A stretch of DNA of 64,000 nucleotides from Clostridiales bacterium (GTDB lineage: Bacteria > Bacillota > Clostridia > Saccharofermentanales > Saccharofermentanaceae): NCBI GenBank assembly GCA_017529925.1, contig JAFXMZ010000022.1:62001-126000 (forward strand), in the 5' to 3' direction. Below are positions 33,497 through 41,526 of this stretch, one piece after another (the stretch's first letter is position 1; each line of letters opens with the position of its first letter). Under the pieces are notes generated by a model. It saw nothing but the letters and a program-made list of their open reading frames with translations. It did no database searches and was not told where the DNA came from. The translations under genes were made by a program, and so were the position numbers.

Positions 33497-33573
33497 TGGT
33501 CGGAGTGACGGGACTTGAACCCACGACCTCCTGCTCCCTAAGCAGGCACTCTAGCCACCTGAGCTACACCCCG
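33497..33573 (-). tRNA. tRNA-Pro (AGG), CCA encoded
   Basis: Read on the minus strand: acceptor cggggtg/cactccg, D arm gctc/gagt with GG in the loop, anticodon stem cctgc/gcagg with loop ttaggga, T loop ttcaagt, discriminator A and encoded CCA. The anticodon is AGG, with G37 as in proline tRNAs. A34 outside tRNA-Arg(ACG) is rare in bacteria and would need deamination to inosine. Together with 33605-33680 and the terminators this fills the long protein-free gap 33413-33768. Confidence 0.93.
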
Positions 33574-33604
33574 GTATGTCATAGTCTGCTGTTACGGAAA
33601 AAGT

Positions 33605-33680
33605 TGGTCGGAGTGGCGAGACTCGAACTCGCGGCCTCTTGCTCCCGAAGCAAGCACTCTACCACCTGAGCCACACCCCG
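33605..33680 (-). tRNA. tRNA-Pro (CGG), CCA encoded
   Basis: Minus strand: acceptor cggggtg/cactccg, D arm gctc/gagt, anticodon stem cttgc/gcaag with loop ttcggga (anticodon CGG), T arm gcgag/ctcgc with ttcgagt, discriminator A, CCA encoded. It is transcribed ahead of the AGG tRNA, 31 bases apart, very likely as one precursor. Confidence 0.95.
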
Positions 33681-33755
33681 CCGTATTCCGTTACAGCTAA
33701 CCGTGACAGCTGAATTATAATAACGTAACTTGAGGAAATATGCAAGGCAAAATGT

Positions 33756-33761
33756 TATTAT
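33756..33761 (+). promoter_or_regulatory. Extended -10 of the MATE gene, predicted leaderless
   Basis: TGTTATTAT (TG plus TATTAT) ends 7 nt before ATG 33769; no ribosome binding site is present and the -35 is poor. A second TATAAT at 33716-33721 is an alternative start point and, read on the minus strand, may also serve the tRNAs. Confidence 0.45.
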
Positions 33762-33768
33762 TGTTCTT

Positions 33769-35187
33769 ATGAATTACAAAAAAAGTCAGGATTTCGGTTC
33801 GGGATCGATGACAAAGCTCGTTATAAGGCAGGCTTTACCGCTTACCGTCTCGACTTTGGCTCAGATCCTCTACAATATAGTCGACAGGATCTTTATCGGT
33901 CACATAGGCGGCGACGACATAACCCCGCTCACGGGAATAGGCCTTACGCTTCCGATAGTCTCCGTCATATCAGCCTTTACCTATCTTCTGGGTCAGGGAG
34001 GATCACCCCTGTTCTCGATAGCCAGGGGTGAAGGGAACGATAAGAAGGCAGGTAAGATCCTCGGAAACTCCATAACGATGCTGCTCATCGCATCGGCCAT
34101 CCTTACCCTGGCGGGTGAGATCTTCATGAAGCCGATCCTGTATCTTTTCGGTGCGGGAAATGATTCATATGTCTATGCTTCCGATTATCTGTCCATCTAC
34201 CTGATCGGTACCGTGTTTACCATGCTCGCATCAGGCCTGAACGGCTATGTCAGTGCACAGGGATTCCCGGGAGTCGCAATGATAACTGTTATGTCGGGAG
34301 CTGTAATCAATACGGCGCTGGATCCTGTTTTTATATTTGCTCTCGGACTCGGCATCAGGGGCGCCGCGATCGCGACCGTAATATCCCAGTTCATCTCATG
34401 TGTATGGGTCCAGGGGTTTATATTCGGAAAGAAGGCGATTATCAGACCATCCAGATCTGATCTCATCCCCGATCCCGTCATCTGCGGAAGAACGCTGCTC
34501 ATGGGTCTTACCGGATTCATAATGGAGATCAATAACTGCCTGGTCCAGGTCATATGCAACAGGACGCTCAGAAAGTACGGCGCGGATCTCGCATCCGTCT
34601 ATATTGCTATCATGACGATAGTTCATTCCGTACGTGCGTTCATGAGTGCCGCCGTAACCGGTATAACATCCGGTTCATCTCCCGTTATCGGTTATAACTA
34701 CGGTGCAGGGAAGTATGACAGGGTCAGGAGCGGCATCAGGATATCGTGCCTTTTCGCATTCGTATATACGGCAGCCGCATGGATGATCATACTCATCTTC
34801 CCGGGAGTGTTCATCTCGCTGTTCAGCAGGGATCCGTCCGCCAATGAACTCGCCGTGCCATACCTGCACATTTTCTTCATGGCATACGTGTTCATGGCTC
34901 TTCAGTTTTCGGGTCAATCAACATTTATGGCCCTCGGAAAAGCTCCTCAGGCCATATTTTTCTCGATATTCCGAAAAGTTATACTTGTCATCCCTCTGAC
35001 GATCTGTCTTCCGATGTTCCTCGAAGATCCGGTAAGCGGAGTCTTCTGGGCAGAGCCCGTATCGAACGTGATCGGCGGATCGGCAAGCTTCCTGTTCATG
35101 TATTTTACTGTATACAGGAAGCTCGGGAAGGAAGCTGTTAAGCCTCGTCAGGAGCGACATACTCCTGACCGAGGATCTGAGATCTGA
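33769..35187 (+). CDS. MATE-family multidrug/metabolite exporter
   Basis: A 472-residue membrane protein with about twelve transmembrane segments that exports cationic compounds in exchange for sodium or protons. Typical features: LPLTVSTLAQILYNIVDRIF in helix 1-2, GIGLTLPI, ALDPVFIFALGLGIRGAAIAT and SPVIGYNYGAGK in the second half. I begin at ATG 33769; the longer frame from TTG 33730 lacks a ribosome binding site and crosses a promoter. The last 50 bases overlap, in antisense, the end of the convergent cellulase gene. Substrate unknown. Confidence 0.9.
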   Translation: MNYKKSQDFGSGSMTKLVIRQALPLTVSTLAQILYNIVDRIFIGHIGGDDITPLTGIGLTLPIVSVISAFTYLLGQGGSPLFSIARGEGNDKKAGKILGNSITMLLIASAILTLAGEIFMKPILYLFGAGNDSYVYASDYLSIYLIGTVFTMLASGLNGYVSAQGFPGVAMITVMSGAVINTALDPVFIFALGLGIRGAAIATVISQFISCVWVQGFIFGKKAIIRPSRSDLIPDPVICGRTLLMGLTGFIMEINNCLVQVICNRTLRKYGADLASVYIAIMTIVHSVRAFMSAAVTGITSGSSPVIGYNYGAGKYDRVRSGIRISCLFAFVYTAAAWMIILIFPGVFISLFSRDPSANELAVPYLHIFFMAYVFMALQFSGQSTFMALGKAPQAIFFSIFRKVILVIPLTICLPMFLEDPVSGVFWAEPVSNVIGGSASFLFMYFTVYRKLGKEAVKPRQERHTPDRGSEI

Positions 35188-36355
35188 CAAAATATCCCGA
35201 CTTCGAAAGGAACTGATCGGGCCAGTGTCCAGCCATCTTCTGATCGGGAGTCAGCATCTGAGACCTGATCTTGAGGGCGTTTGACGTCTCGCCGCTTCCG
35301 CCTGCGATAGACCAGTTGCACCAGCTGATATTCCTCTCGGCCATAAAATCGATCCAGCGCTGTGATTCCTCGATGTCGACCTTTCCTCCGCCGGTATCAC
35401 CGGTGCATCCCCACTCAGTACAGAACATGGGAAGTCCCTTATCGTAGGCGACCTGGATCCTGTCGCGCTTCTCCTGCTTGCTGGAAGATGCATAGAAGTG
35501 GAAAGTATACATAAGGTTCTCGCCTTCGAGAGGATCGTCACAGACGATATCTACATCTGAGCTCCAGTTGGGAGTACCGACGATGATGATGTTGTCGGGA
35601 TCGTTCTCTCTGATGGCAGCGATGACTTCCTTTGCATAAGGCTTGATGCACTCCCAGTCAACAGGCTGTGACTCGTCATTATAACGGTTGCCGTTAGGCT
35701 CGTTGCAGATCTCGTAGATGATGTTGGGGCAGTCACTGTAGATAGCGGAAAGCCTCGAGAAGAAATCGACTGCCTCTGCAGTATGCTCGTTGGGATCGCC
35801 GTCATAAAGGATGTGCCAGTCAACGATAACATAGATATCATGAGCGATACAGAGGTCGACATAATTGCAGATGTCGTTGAAATACTTATCGGGATTGATC
35901 ATGTAGCTGTCTGTCTCGCCCCAGGTATACATTGCAAGGCGGATAACGTTGCAGCCCCAGTCTTCGGCCATTGTCGTTACGAAATCGTCGTTGAAGGGGA
36001 TTGCGAGATTGTTGAGTCCGTATGTGCTCATTCCGCGGAGCTGGTAGGGCTCGCCGTTCTGGTTGACGATATCCGTTCCCTTTACCGACAGCTGACCGTT
36101 GATCTGAACGGCTTTCTCAGTAACCTGTGCAGTGCTGTTCGGACCTAAAGTCGTCTCGGAAGGAGCTTCTGTCTCGGGAGGGAGAGATGTCTCGCTCTCG
36201 GAAGGCTCAGTCGGAGCTTCGGTCGTCGCTGCAGTTGTCGTAGTCGTGGCGGGAGAAGGAGATGTCTCTTCGGGAAGCTTCTCGGAACAACCTGCCAAAA
36301 CAAAGGCTGCAGCAAGCAAAAGCGACGTGATAAGGGTGCTTTTTGAATGTTTCAT
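35138..36355 (-). CDS. GH5 endoglucanase (cellulase) lipoprotein
   Basis: Predicted to hydrolyse beta-1,4-glucan at the cell surface. The 405-residue protein has a lipoprotein signal with lipobox LAGC (C23), a T/P/S/E-rich linker (about 30-78) and a GH5 subfamily 2-like catalytic domain: LRGMSTYGL, VDWHILYDGDPNEH, proton donor E219 in ICNEPNG, HFYASS and nucleophile E314 in CTEWG. No cellulose-binding module or dockerin is present, so it likely acts near the membrane on soluble or released glucans. AGAGGA precedes the start. The coding end overlaps the MATE gene by 50 bases. Confidence 0.93.
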   Translation of the reverse strand: MKHSKSTLITSLLLAAAFVLAGCSEKLPEETSPSPATTTTTAATTEAPTEPSESETSLPPETEAPSETTLGPNSTAQVTEKAVQINGQLSVKGTDIVNQNGEPYQLRGMSTYGLNNLAIPFNDDFVTTMAEDWGCNVIRLAMYTWGETDSYMINPDKYFNDICNYVDLCIAHDIYVIVDWHILYDGDPNEHTAEAVDFFSRLSAIYSDCPNIIYEICNEPNGNRYNDESQPVDWECIKPYAKEVIAAIRENDPDNIIIVGTPNWSSDVDIVCDDPLEGENLMYTFHFYASSSKQEKRDRIQVAYDKGLPMFCTEWGCTGDTGGGKVDIEESQRWIDFMAERNISWCNWSIAGGSGETSNALKIRSQMLTPDQKMAGHWPDQFLSKSGYFVRSQILGQEYVAPDEA

Positions 36356-36377
36356 AATACGTTCCTCTGTATAAATG

Positions 36378-36393
36378 ACATTTTTAAAAATGT
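36378..36393. promoter_or_regulatory. Perfect 16-bp palindrome upstream of the cellulase gene
   Basis: ACATTTTTAAAAATGT, 22 bases upstream of the cellulase start codon, in its untranslated leader or promoter. It could bind a dimeric regulator of cellulase expression; it lacks the central CG of LacI-type sites. Confidence 0.4.
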
Positions 36394-36430
36394 TTTATTT
36401 TACAAATTAAAGTGTATAATAGAACTACTT

Positions 36431-36495
36431 AATATTCAATGACTCTGTATTAACGGATTGTGGATTATGAGTTCACAATTTAGTCATTAAATATT
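36431..36495. repeat. Inverted repeat in the cellulase/HEAT intergenic region
   Basis: Arms aatattcaatgact (36431-36444) and agtcattaaatatt (36482-36495), one mismatch, 37 bases apart; between them ATTGTG (36457) and CACAAT (36474) form another 6-base dyad. The 220-base gap is very AT-rich and must hold both divergent promoters. Confidence 0.55.
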
Positions 36496-36520
36496 AATAA
36501 CTATTCATTCTTGTACGCTT

Positions 36521-36566
36521 TATAATGTACTTGAAGAGGATAGAAAGCATGGAATGCTTTAAGGAG
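36521..36566 (+). promoter_or_regulatory. -10 box and leader hairpin of the HEAT-repeat gene
   Basis: TATAAT at 36521-36526. In the leader, aaagcat (36544) and atgcttt (36554) form a 7-bp, 3-nt-loop hairpin that touches the AAGGAG ribosome binding site (36561-36566). It could protect the mRNA or modulate translation. Confidence 0.5.
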
Positions 36567-36575
36567 TAGAGAAGG

Positions 36576-36917
36576 ATGGCAAGAATTGACAGTTTGAGAG
36601 GGAAGATAGCAAAACTTGCGGCCAAAGGAAAGCTCGATGGTCTTGTGAAACTTGCGGGCGATCAGGATGAGGACGTAAGGACTGAAGTTGCTATCGCGAT
36701 GGCCAATATCCCTACATATGACTGCGGCATGGCGCTGATACCTCTTCTTCGTGATGCGTCACCGATGGTCAGGGCTGCAGCAGCGACATCTGCGGCGGAG
36801 ATCGGAGCTAAGCACTGTGAGGAATATGTTAAGAAACTTGCATTTGCAGATGCTGATCCCAATGTAAGGAATATCGCCAAGGCAGCTTTTGACAGACTTA
36901 AGACGAACGTAGTCTGA
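36576..36917 (+). CDS. Small HEAT-repeat protein
   Basis: A 113-residue, probably all-helical cytoplasmic protein. It has three HEAT-like units, visible as LAGDQDEDVRTEVAIAMANI, LLRDASPMVRAAAATSAAEI and LAFADADPNVRNIAKAAFDR, each a helix pair with the D-x-x-V-R turn. Such small solenoids bind other proteins; no catalytic residue is expected. It has its own promoter, an unusual hairpin beside the ribosome binding site and a terminator at 36948, so it is a single-gene unit, possibly highly expressed. The partner is unknown. Confidence 0.82.
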   Translation: MARIDSLRGKIAKLAAKGKLDGLVKLAGDQDEDVRTEVAIAMANIPTYDCGMALIPLLRDASPMVRAAAATSAAEIGAKHCEEYVKKLAFADADPNVRNIAKAAFDRLKTNVV

Positions 36918-36947
36918 GAAGGATAAAGGTCAGCAGATAACATCTCC

Positions 36948-36980
36948 CCCCGGTCCACATTGATGTGTATCGGGGTTTTT
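36948..36980 (+). terminator. Terminator after the HEAT gene
   Basis: ccccggtccacat with atgtgtatcgggg (two non-Watson-Crick positions) followed by TTTTT. Confidence 0.8.
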
Positions 36981-37002
36981 AAAATATTTTTTATATTTGT
37001 GT

Positions 37003-37008
37003 TATAAT
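37003..37008 (+). promoter_or_regulatory. -10 box of the HD-GYP gene
   Basis: A consensus TATAAT, 27 bases before ATG 37036, in a T/A-rich stretch directly behind the HEAT terminator. The -35 is not clear. Confidence 0.5.
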
Positions 37009-37035
37009 GAGTAATATCTAGATATGAGGTGTGGC

Positions 37036-39174
37036 ATGACTGAGAAGATCCCGGGCAGAGGAAGAAGAAGGCTCGTGAGAGTCATCATTTTCTGTGCCAT
37101 TTGCGTGAGCCTTAATATAGGACTTTCGCTAATAACCTCATATTTGGGATTCCCTCTGTATCTTGATTCCATCGGGACCGTCCTTGCTGCAGTTGTCTGC
37201 GGGATCCTTCCCGGTATGGGAGTCGGTCTTATTACCAACTTCATAAAATGCATTTTCGATTATTCCTCGATATACTACGGTTCCCTTAACGTCATAATCG
37301 CGCTCATAGCCGCACTTATGACGAACAAGGGATATGTTAAGAAGCTCTGGGGCAAGATATTACTGATCTTCGAACTTGCATTGGCAGGAGGCTTTCTGGG
37401 GTCAATTATCACCTGGTTCCTCTTCGGTTTTGCGACCGAAGGAATATCTGCCGCCTTCGCCGAATGGTTCTATACGAAACTGGGGTTTGCGCGTTTCCCG
37501 GCACAGGTCACGGCTGATTACATAATCGATCTTGCAGACAAGGCTATTACGGTGATCGTCGTATTCCTGATCATCTGTTTCATGCCTGAGAGGATAAAGT
37601 CCAGGCTCAGATTCGTCGGATGGCAGCAGAATCCGCTCAATGAGTACCAGATATCGAGGATCAAGAAGGGTAAGAACAGGAAGGGATCGCTCCGTACGAG
37701 GATCCTGATGCTTGCCGGAGCAGGTACGCTGCTCGTCGGCATCTTTGCAACGACCATAGGATATATCCTTTTCCAGGCTTCTATCATAGAAGACCATATA
37801 ACGCTCGGACTCAGCGTCTCAAAGCTGGCAGCTTCCTCCGTTAACGGCGACTATGTCGATTCATTCATCGAGAAGGGTGAGGATGCGGCAGGTTATCTCA
37901 AGACCGAGAGGACGCTGGCCCAGATAAGGGAAAGCTCGCCGGATATAGAATATATCTATGTCTACAAGATCGAAGAGGACGGATGCCATGTTGTATTCGA
38001 TCTCGATACGGAAGAGATGGAGGGCAGCGAGCCCGGTGACCTCATTGATTTTGATGAATCATTCCGCCCTTATATACAGGATCTTCTTGACGGCAAGGAG
38101 ATCGACCCGATAATCTCCGATGATTCCTACGGGTGGCTGCTGACGGCCTATTCCCCTGTCTATGACAGCCGCGGACAGGTCGTATGCTACGCTGCTGCCG
38201 ATATTTCGATGAATGACCTCCGTGAACAGTGCTACGCTTATCTGACTAAGCAGATATCACTCTTCCTGGGATTCTTTATCTTCGTACTGTCGATAGGTCT
38301 TAAGTTCGCACAGTATAACATCCTCTATCCCGTTAACTCGATGGCTCTGACGGCAAGTATGTTCGCGGAAGACGACGAAAAGAATATACACGGGATGAAC
38401 AGGATAGCGGGGCTCAATATACATACGGGAGATGAGATAGAGAATCTCTATAATGCACTCTCCAAGACAACTTCAGACGTCATTCAGTATGTCGAGGATA
38501 TAAAGACACATACCGAGACGATTTCAAGGATGCAGACAGGTCTCATCATGGTGCTCGCCGATATGGTCGAGAGCAGGGATCACAGTACGGGAGCCCATAT
38601 CAGGAAGACCGCGGCATATGTAAATATCATACTTACGGAGCTCAAGGCTGAGGGCAAGTTCCCTGATATCATCACGGACGAGTATATATCCAATGTAACA
38701 AGTGCCGCACCGCTTCATGACATAGGAAAGATTAAGATATCGGATCTTATCCTCAATAAGCCCGGCAAGTTTACCGATGAGGAATATGAGATCATGAAGA
38801 AACATACCGTCTACGGCGCAGAGATCATCAGACAGTCGATCAAGACGGTTACTGAAGCCGGATACATGGTCGAGGCTGCGAAGATGGCCGAAGGACATCA
38901 TGAACTCTGGAATGGAAAGGGTTATCCGCACGGGTTAAAGGGTGAAGAGATACCTTTGAGCGCGAGGGTAATGACCGTTGCGGATGTTTTCGATGCGCTC
39001 GTTTCAAAGCGCGTATATAAGTCTTCGTTCAGCTTTGAGGACGCGATGAAGATGATAGTCGATGATAAGGGTGAAAGATATGATCCCGATGTTGTCGATG
39101 CTTTCGTTGCAGCGAAGGATCAGGTCAGGAAGGTCGCCGAGGATTTCGAGAAGAAGGAAAACGGTGAGGGATAA
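37036..39174 (+). CDS. Membrane sensor with HD-GYP domain (c-di-GMP phosphodiesterase)
   Basis: A 712-residue protein. Residues about 15-180 are a multi-pass membrane module resembling S-component/MASE-type sensors (FPLYLDSIGTVLAAVVCGIL). A transmembrane helix near 225-245 and an extracellular Cache-like domain (about 250-395) follow, another transmembrane helix, a HAMP-like linker and a C-terminal HD-GYP domain with APLHDIGKI, HHELWNGKGYPHGL and PLSARVM. HD-GYP enzymes break down c-di-GMP, opposing the GGDEF protein at 8792. I prefer ATG 37036, 5 nt after GAGGT, over ATG 37024. No neighbour suggests the signal. Confidence 0.88.
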   Translation: MTEKIPGRGRRRLVRVIIFCAICVSLNIGLSLITSYLGFPLYLDSIGTVLAAVVCGILPGMGVGLITNFIKCIFDYSSIYYGSLNVIIALIAALMTNKGYVKKLWGKILLIFELALAGGFLGSIITWFLFGFATEGISAAFAEWFYTKLGFARFPAQVTADYIIDLADKAITVIVVFLIICFMPERIKSRLRFVGWQQNPLNEYQISRIKKGKNRKGSLRTRILMLAGAGTLLVGIFATTIGYILFQASIIEDHITLGLSVSKLAASSVNGDYVDSFIEKGEDAAGYLKTERTLAQIRESSPDIEYIYVYKIEEDGCHVVFDLDTEEMEGSEPGDLIDFDESFRPYIQDLLDGKEIDPIISDDSYGWLLTAYSPVYDSRGQVVCYAAADISMNDLREQCYAYLTKQISLFLGFFIFVLSIGLKFAQYNILYPVNSMALTASMFAEDDEKNIHGMNRIAGLNIHTGDEIENLYNALSKTTSDVIQYVEDIKTHTETISRMQTGLIMVLADMVESRDHSTGAHIRKTAAYVNIILTELKAEGKFPDIITDEYISNVTSAAPLHDIGKIKISDLILNKPGKFTDEEYEIMKKHTVYGAEIIRQSIKTVTEAGYMVEAAKMAEGHHELWNGKGYPHGLKGEEIPLSARVMTVADVFDALVSKRVYKSSFSFEDAMKMIVDDKGERYDPDVVDAFVAAKDQVRKVAEDFEKKENGEG

Positions 39175-39257
39175 AAGGAAGATCCGCCGTCTCGTTCGCT
39201 TTTGCTTTTCGTTGTGTTAGAATAAATCCTGATACTAATCGAAAAGGATGAAAAGGC

Positions 39258-40088
39258 ATGAGCAGAGCAGACGAGATCTTCGATCAGAACATCAGAGACA
39301 TACTGAATTCAGGCTATTCCACGGAGAATGACAAGGTAAGACCCAAATGGGAGGACGGCACACCGGCCTATACTTTCAAGAAGTTCGGTATCGTCAACAG
39401 ATATGATCTTTCGAAGGAATTCCCGATGCTCACACAGCGTTACCAGAACTTTAAGGGCGCTGTGGACGAACTGCTGTGGATATGGCAGAAGAAATCCAAT
39501 AATGTAAATGACCTGAATTCCCATATCTGGGACGCATGGGCTGATGAGACTGGTTCTATCGGAAAGGCTTACGGATATCAGCTCGGCATCAAGCATAAGT
39601 ATAAGGAAGGCGAGATGGATCAGGTGGACAGAGTCCTATTTGATCTTAAGAATAATCCTTCGAGCAGGAGGATAATGACCAATATCTATGTCCATCAGGA
39701 TCTTCACGAGATGAATCTGTATCCGTGCGCATATTCGATGACTTTTAATGTTACGGGCAATAAGCTCAATGCCATCCTTAACCAGAGATCGAACGACATG
39801 CTCGTTGCAAACGGATGGAATGTCTGCCAGTATGCCGTGCTCGTTCATCTCATGGCAAGATGTTCAGGACTCGAGGTCGGTGAATTCGTTCATGTTATCG
39901 CCGATGCGCATGTATATGACAGACATGTTCCCATCGTTAAGGAACTTATCGAGAGACCCTGCTATCCGGCTCCGAAGCTCGTTATCGATGAGGGGATCAC
40001 GGATTTCTATGAATTCACTGTTGATAACATAAGGCTCGAGGGTTATGAATACGGGGAGAAGATCAAGAAGATCCCCGTAGCTGTATGA
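39258..40088 (+). CDS. thyA: Thymidylate synthase
   Basis: Makes dTMP from dUMP using methylene-tetrahydrofolate, which is oxidised to dihydrofolate. The 276-residue protein has phosphate-binding NPSSRRIMTNIY, the catalytic cysteine in LYPCAYSMTF, and the dUMP-contact segment LNQRSNDMLVANGWNVCQY with HVIADAHVYDRH. PCA in place of the more common PCH is found in some Firmicute ThyA. The ribosome binding site is AAAAGG. folA follows after 23 nt, pairing the enzyme that uses folate with the one that regenerates it. Confidence 0.96.
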   Translation: MSRADEIFDQNIRDILNSGYSTENDKVRPKWEDGTPAYTFKKFGIVNRYDLSKEFPMLTQRYQNFKGAVDELLWIWQKKSNNVNDLNSHIWDAWADETGSIGKAYGYQLGIKHKYKEGEMDQVDRVLFDLKNNPSSRRIMTNIYVHQDLHEMNLYPCAYSMTFNVTGNKLNAILNQRSNDMLVANGWNVCQYAVLVHLMARCSGLEVGEFVHVIADAHVYDRHVPIVKELIERPCYPAPKLVIDEGITDFYEFTVDNIRLEGYEYGEKIKKIPVAV

Positions 40089-40111
40089 CCTCATGGTGAA
40101 GGGAGAAGCTT

Positions 40112-40615
40112 ATGATCGCTATAGCTGCCGTTGACAGAAACTGGGCAATAGGAAATAAGGGAGAGCTCCTGATATCTCTCCCCGAGGATCAGAAGGGCGT
40201 TTTCCGCAAGTATACTGCGGGAAATACGGTTGCTTTCGGAAGGAAGACGCTCATGACCTTCAAGGATGAGAAACTGCTCCCCAAGAGAGTTAATATAATC
40301 CTTACGAGGAATATGAAGTTCGAGAAGGAGGGTGCTGTGATCCTGCATAATGAGGATCAGCTCCTGGATTACCAGAGGACGCATCCTGATGAGAAGATAT
40401 TCCTTATAGGCGGCGCGGAAGTCTATAATTCCATGATCCACCTCTGTGATGAGGCGATAATCACGTTTATTAATGAGGAGTTTGAGGCTGATGCCCACTT
40501 CCCAAACCTTGATAAGCTCGATGACTGGGAGCTTTTCGAGGTGGAGGACGAAGTGATGTCTGAAAAGGGTGTTTCTTTCAATGTCAGGCATTACAGGAGA
40601 GTCGCGAAGGACTGA
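40112..40615 (+). CDS. folA: Dihydrofolate reductase
   Basis: Reduces dihydrofolate to tetrahydrofolate with NADPH; the target of trimethoprim. The 167-residue protein shows AAVDRNWAIGNKGELL at the N-terminus, the NADPH-binding AFGRKTLM and FLIGGAEVYNSMI, and an acidic C-terminal half (E/D-rich EEFEADAHFP). Length and order are normal. Ribosome binding site GAAGGGAGAAG. It is co-transcribed with thyA. Confidence 0.95.
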   Translation: MIAIAAVDRNWAIGNKGELLISLPEDQKGVFRKYTAGNTVAFGRKTLMTFKDEKLLPKRVNIILTRNMKFEKEGAVILHNEDQLLDYQRTHPDEKIFLIGGAEVYNSMIHLCDEAIITFINEEFEADAHFPNLDKLDDWELFEVEDEVMSEKGVSFNVRHYRRVAKD

Positions 40616-40731
40616 CGGCCTTACAGGGCTTTGCCTTATTATTATCTAATATTTTTTAATAAATATACGTTCCTGTTGTGGTACAATACACAATGAATTA
40701 TTATGTGCCACGATCAGGAGAGTAATGCTTA

Positions 40732-41526
40732 ATGCATAAATATATATTTAATGCCAGGGATATAGCTGCTTATTTTAAGTGGTTTTCGGTCCCTTCATAT
40801 CTCGAAGTCTCATATATGCAGTATATCTTCAGTATCGGCAAGCCTGTCCTTGCTGCGCCTCTGACGGCTGATTTTGAGAACTTCAAGAAGGAAGTCTACA
40901 GGGAGCTTTATTATCTGTGGGCATGCGGATTCGAGAATGAGAGATCCGATATCTCCAATATGCATGACGGTTCGTCATTTGCAGTTATATGCGATCAGGA
41001 GTGTATCAACCTCGAATCATATATGAAGCTCATCGCGCTTCACCTCATCTTTACGAAGAATCTGCCTTACGTAAAGATCAATTTTACGGGTCTTCCGCTT
41101 GCGATCGGTCTCGAGTGCGATTATTCGATCTACGAGGAGAATGTCTATAAGGCAGTTACGGGCCTCGATCTCGAGTGTACCGACATGTTCGGAAGGCCGT
41201 TTGACCTCAGGAACGGCATACCGGACGAGCTTCTCAGGCTGTCGCTGACATCCAGATTCAAGCAGGAGGTCATAGCCGGAAGGGATTTCAGGGAATCACT
41301 TAAGAAGAATCAGGATGAGAAGATGAGCGAGCTCAAGGAGAAGTCGCTCAAGATATTCGGTACGATCCCGATCGGGAAGAGGCAGAGAAGACCTGCTTCT
41401 TCGAGGCGGAGGTCGCCTTCTTCGGACAGATCGAGAGGAGAGATCGCCAACAGCAAATCGACCAGCTCCGCACAGCCGAAGGGAATACCGCTTGAAGAGA
41501 GAAGACATAAGGAAGGAAATAAGTGA
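40732..41526 (+). CDS. Conserved-looking hypothetical protein with basic tail
   Basis: A 264-residue protein that I do not recognise. Residues 1-190 look globular and mixed alpha/beta (YFKWFSVPSYLEVSYMQYIF, NFTGLPLAIGLECDYSIYEE). Residues about 190-264 form a helix followed by a lysine/arginine/serine-rich, probably disordered tail (RQRRPASSRRRSPSSDRSRG), which could bind nucleic acid or a membrane surface. There is no signal peptide. It has its own promoter region (TGGTACAAT, -10 at 40682-40687) and AGGAGAG upstream of the ATG. Its stop overlaps the start of the following activase-like gene (TGATG), so translation is coupled and a shared process is likely. Confidence 0.6.
   Translation: MHKYIFNARDIAAYFKWFSVPSYLEVSYMQYIFSIGKPVLAAPLTADFENFKKEVYRELYYLWACGFENERSDISNMHDGSSFAVICDQECINLESYMKLIALHLIFTKNLPYVKINFTGLPLAIGLECDYSIYEENVYKAVTGLDLECTDMFGRPFDLRNGIPDELLRLSLTSRFKQEVIAGRDFRESLKKNQDEKMSELKEKSLKIFGTIPIGKRQRRPASSRRRSPSSDRSRGEIANSKSTSSAQPKGIPLEERRHKEGNK

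Noticed and set aside
33497..33680. tRNA tandem as an integration site for a mobile element
   Set aside because: No integrase gene and no repeated tRNA 3' end was found in the flanks.
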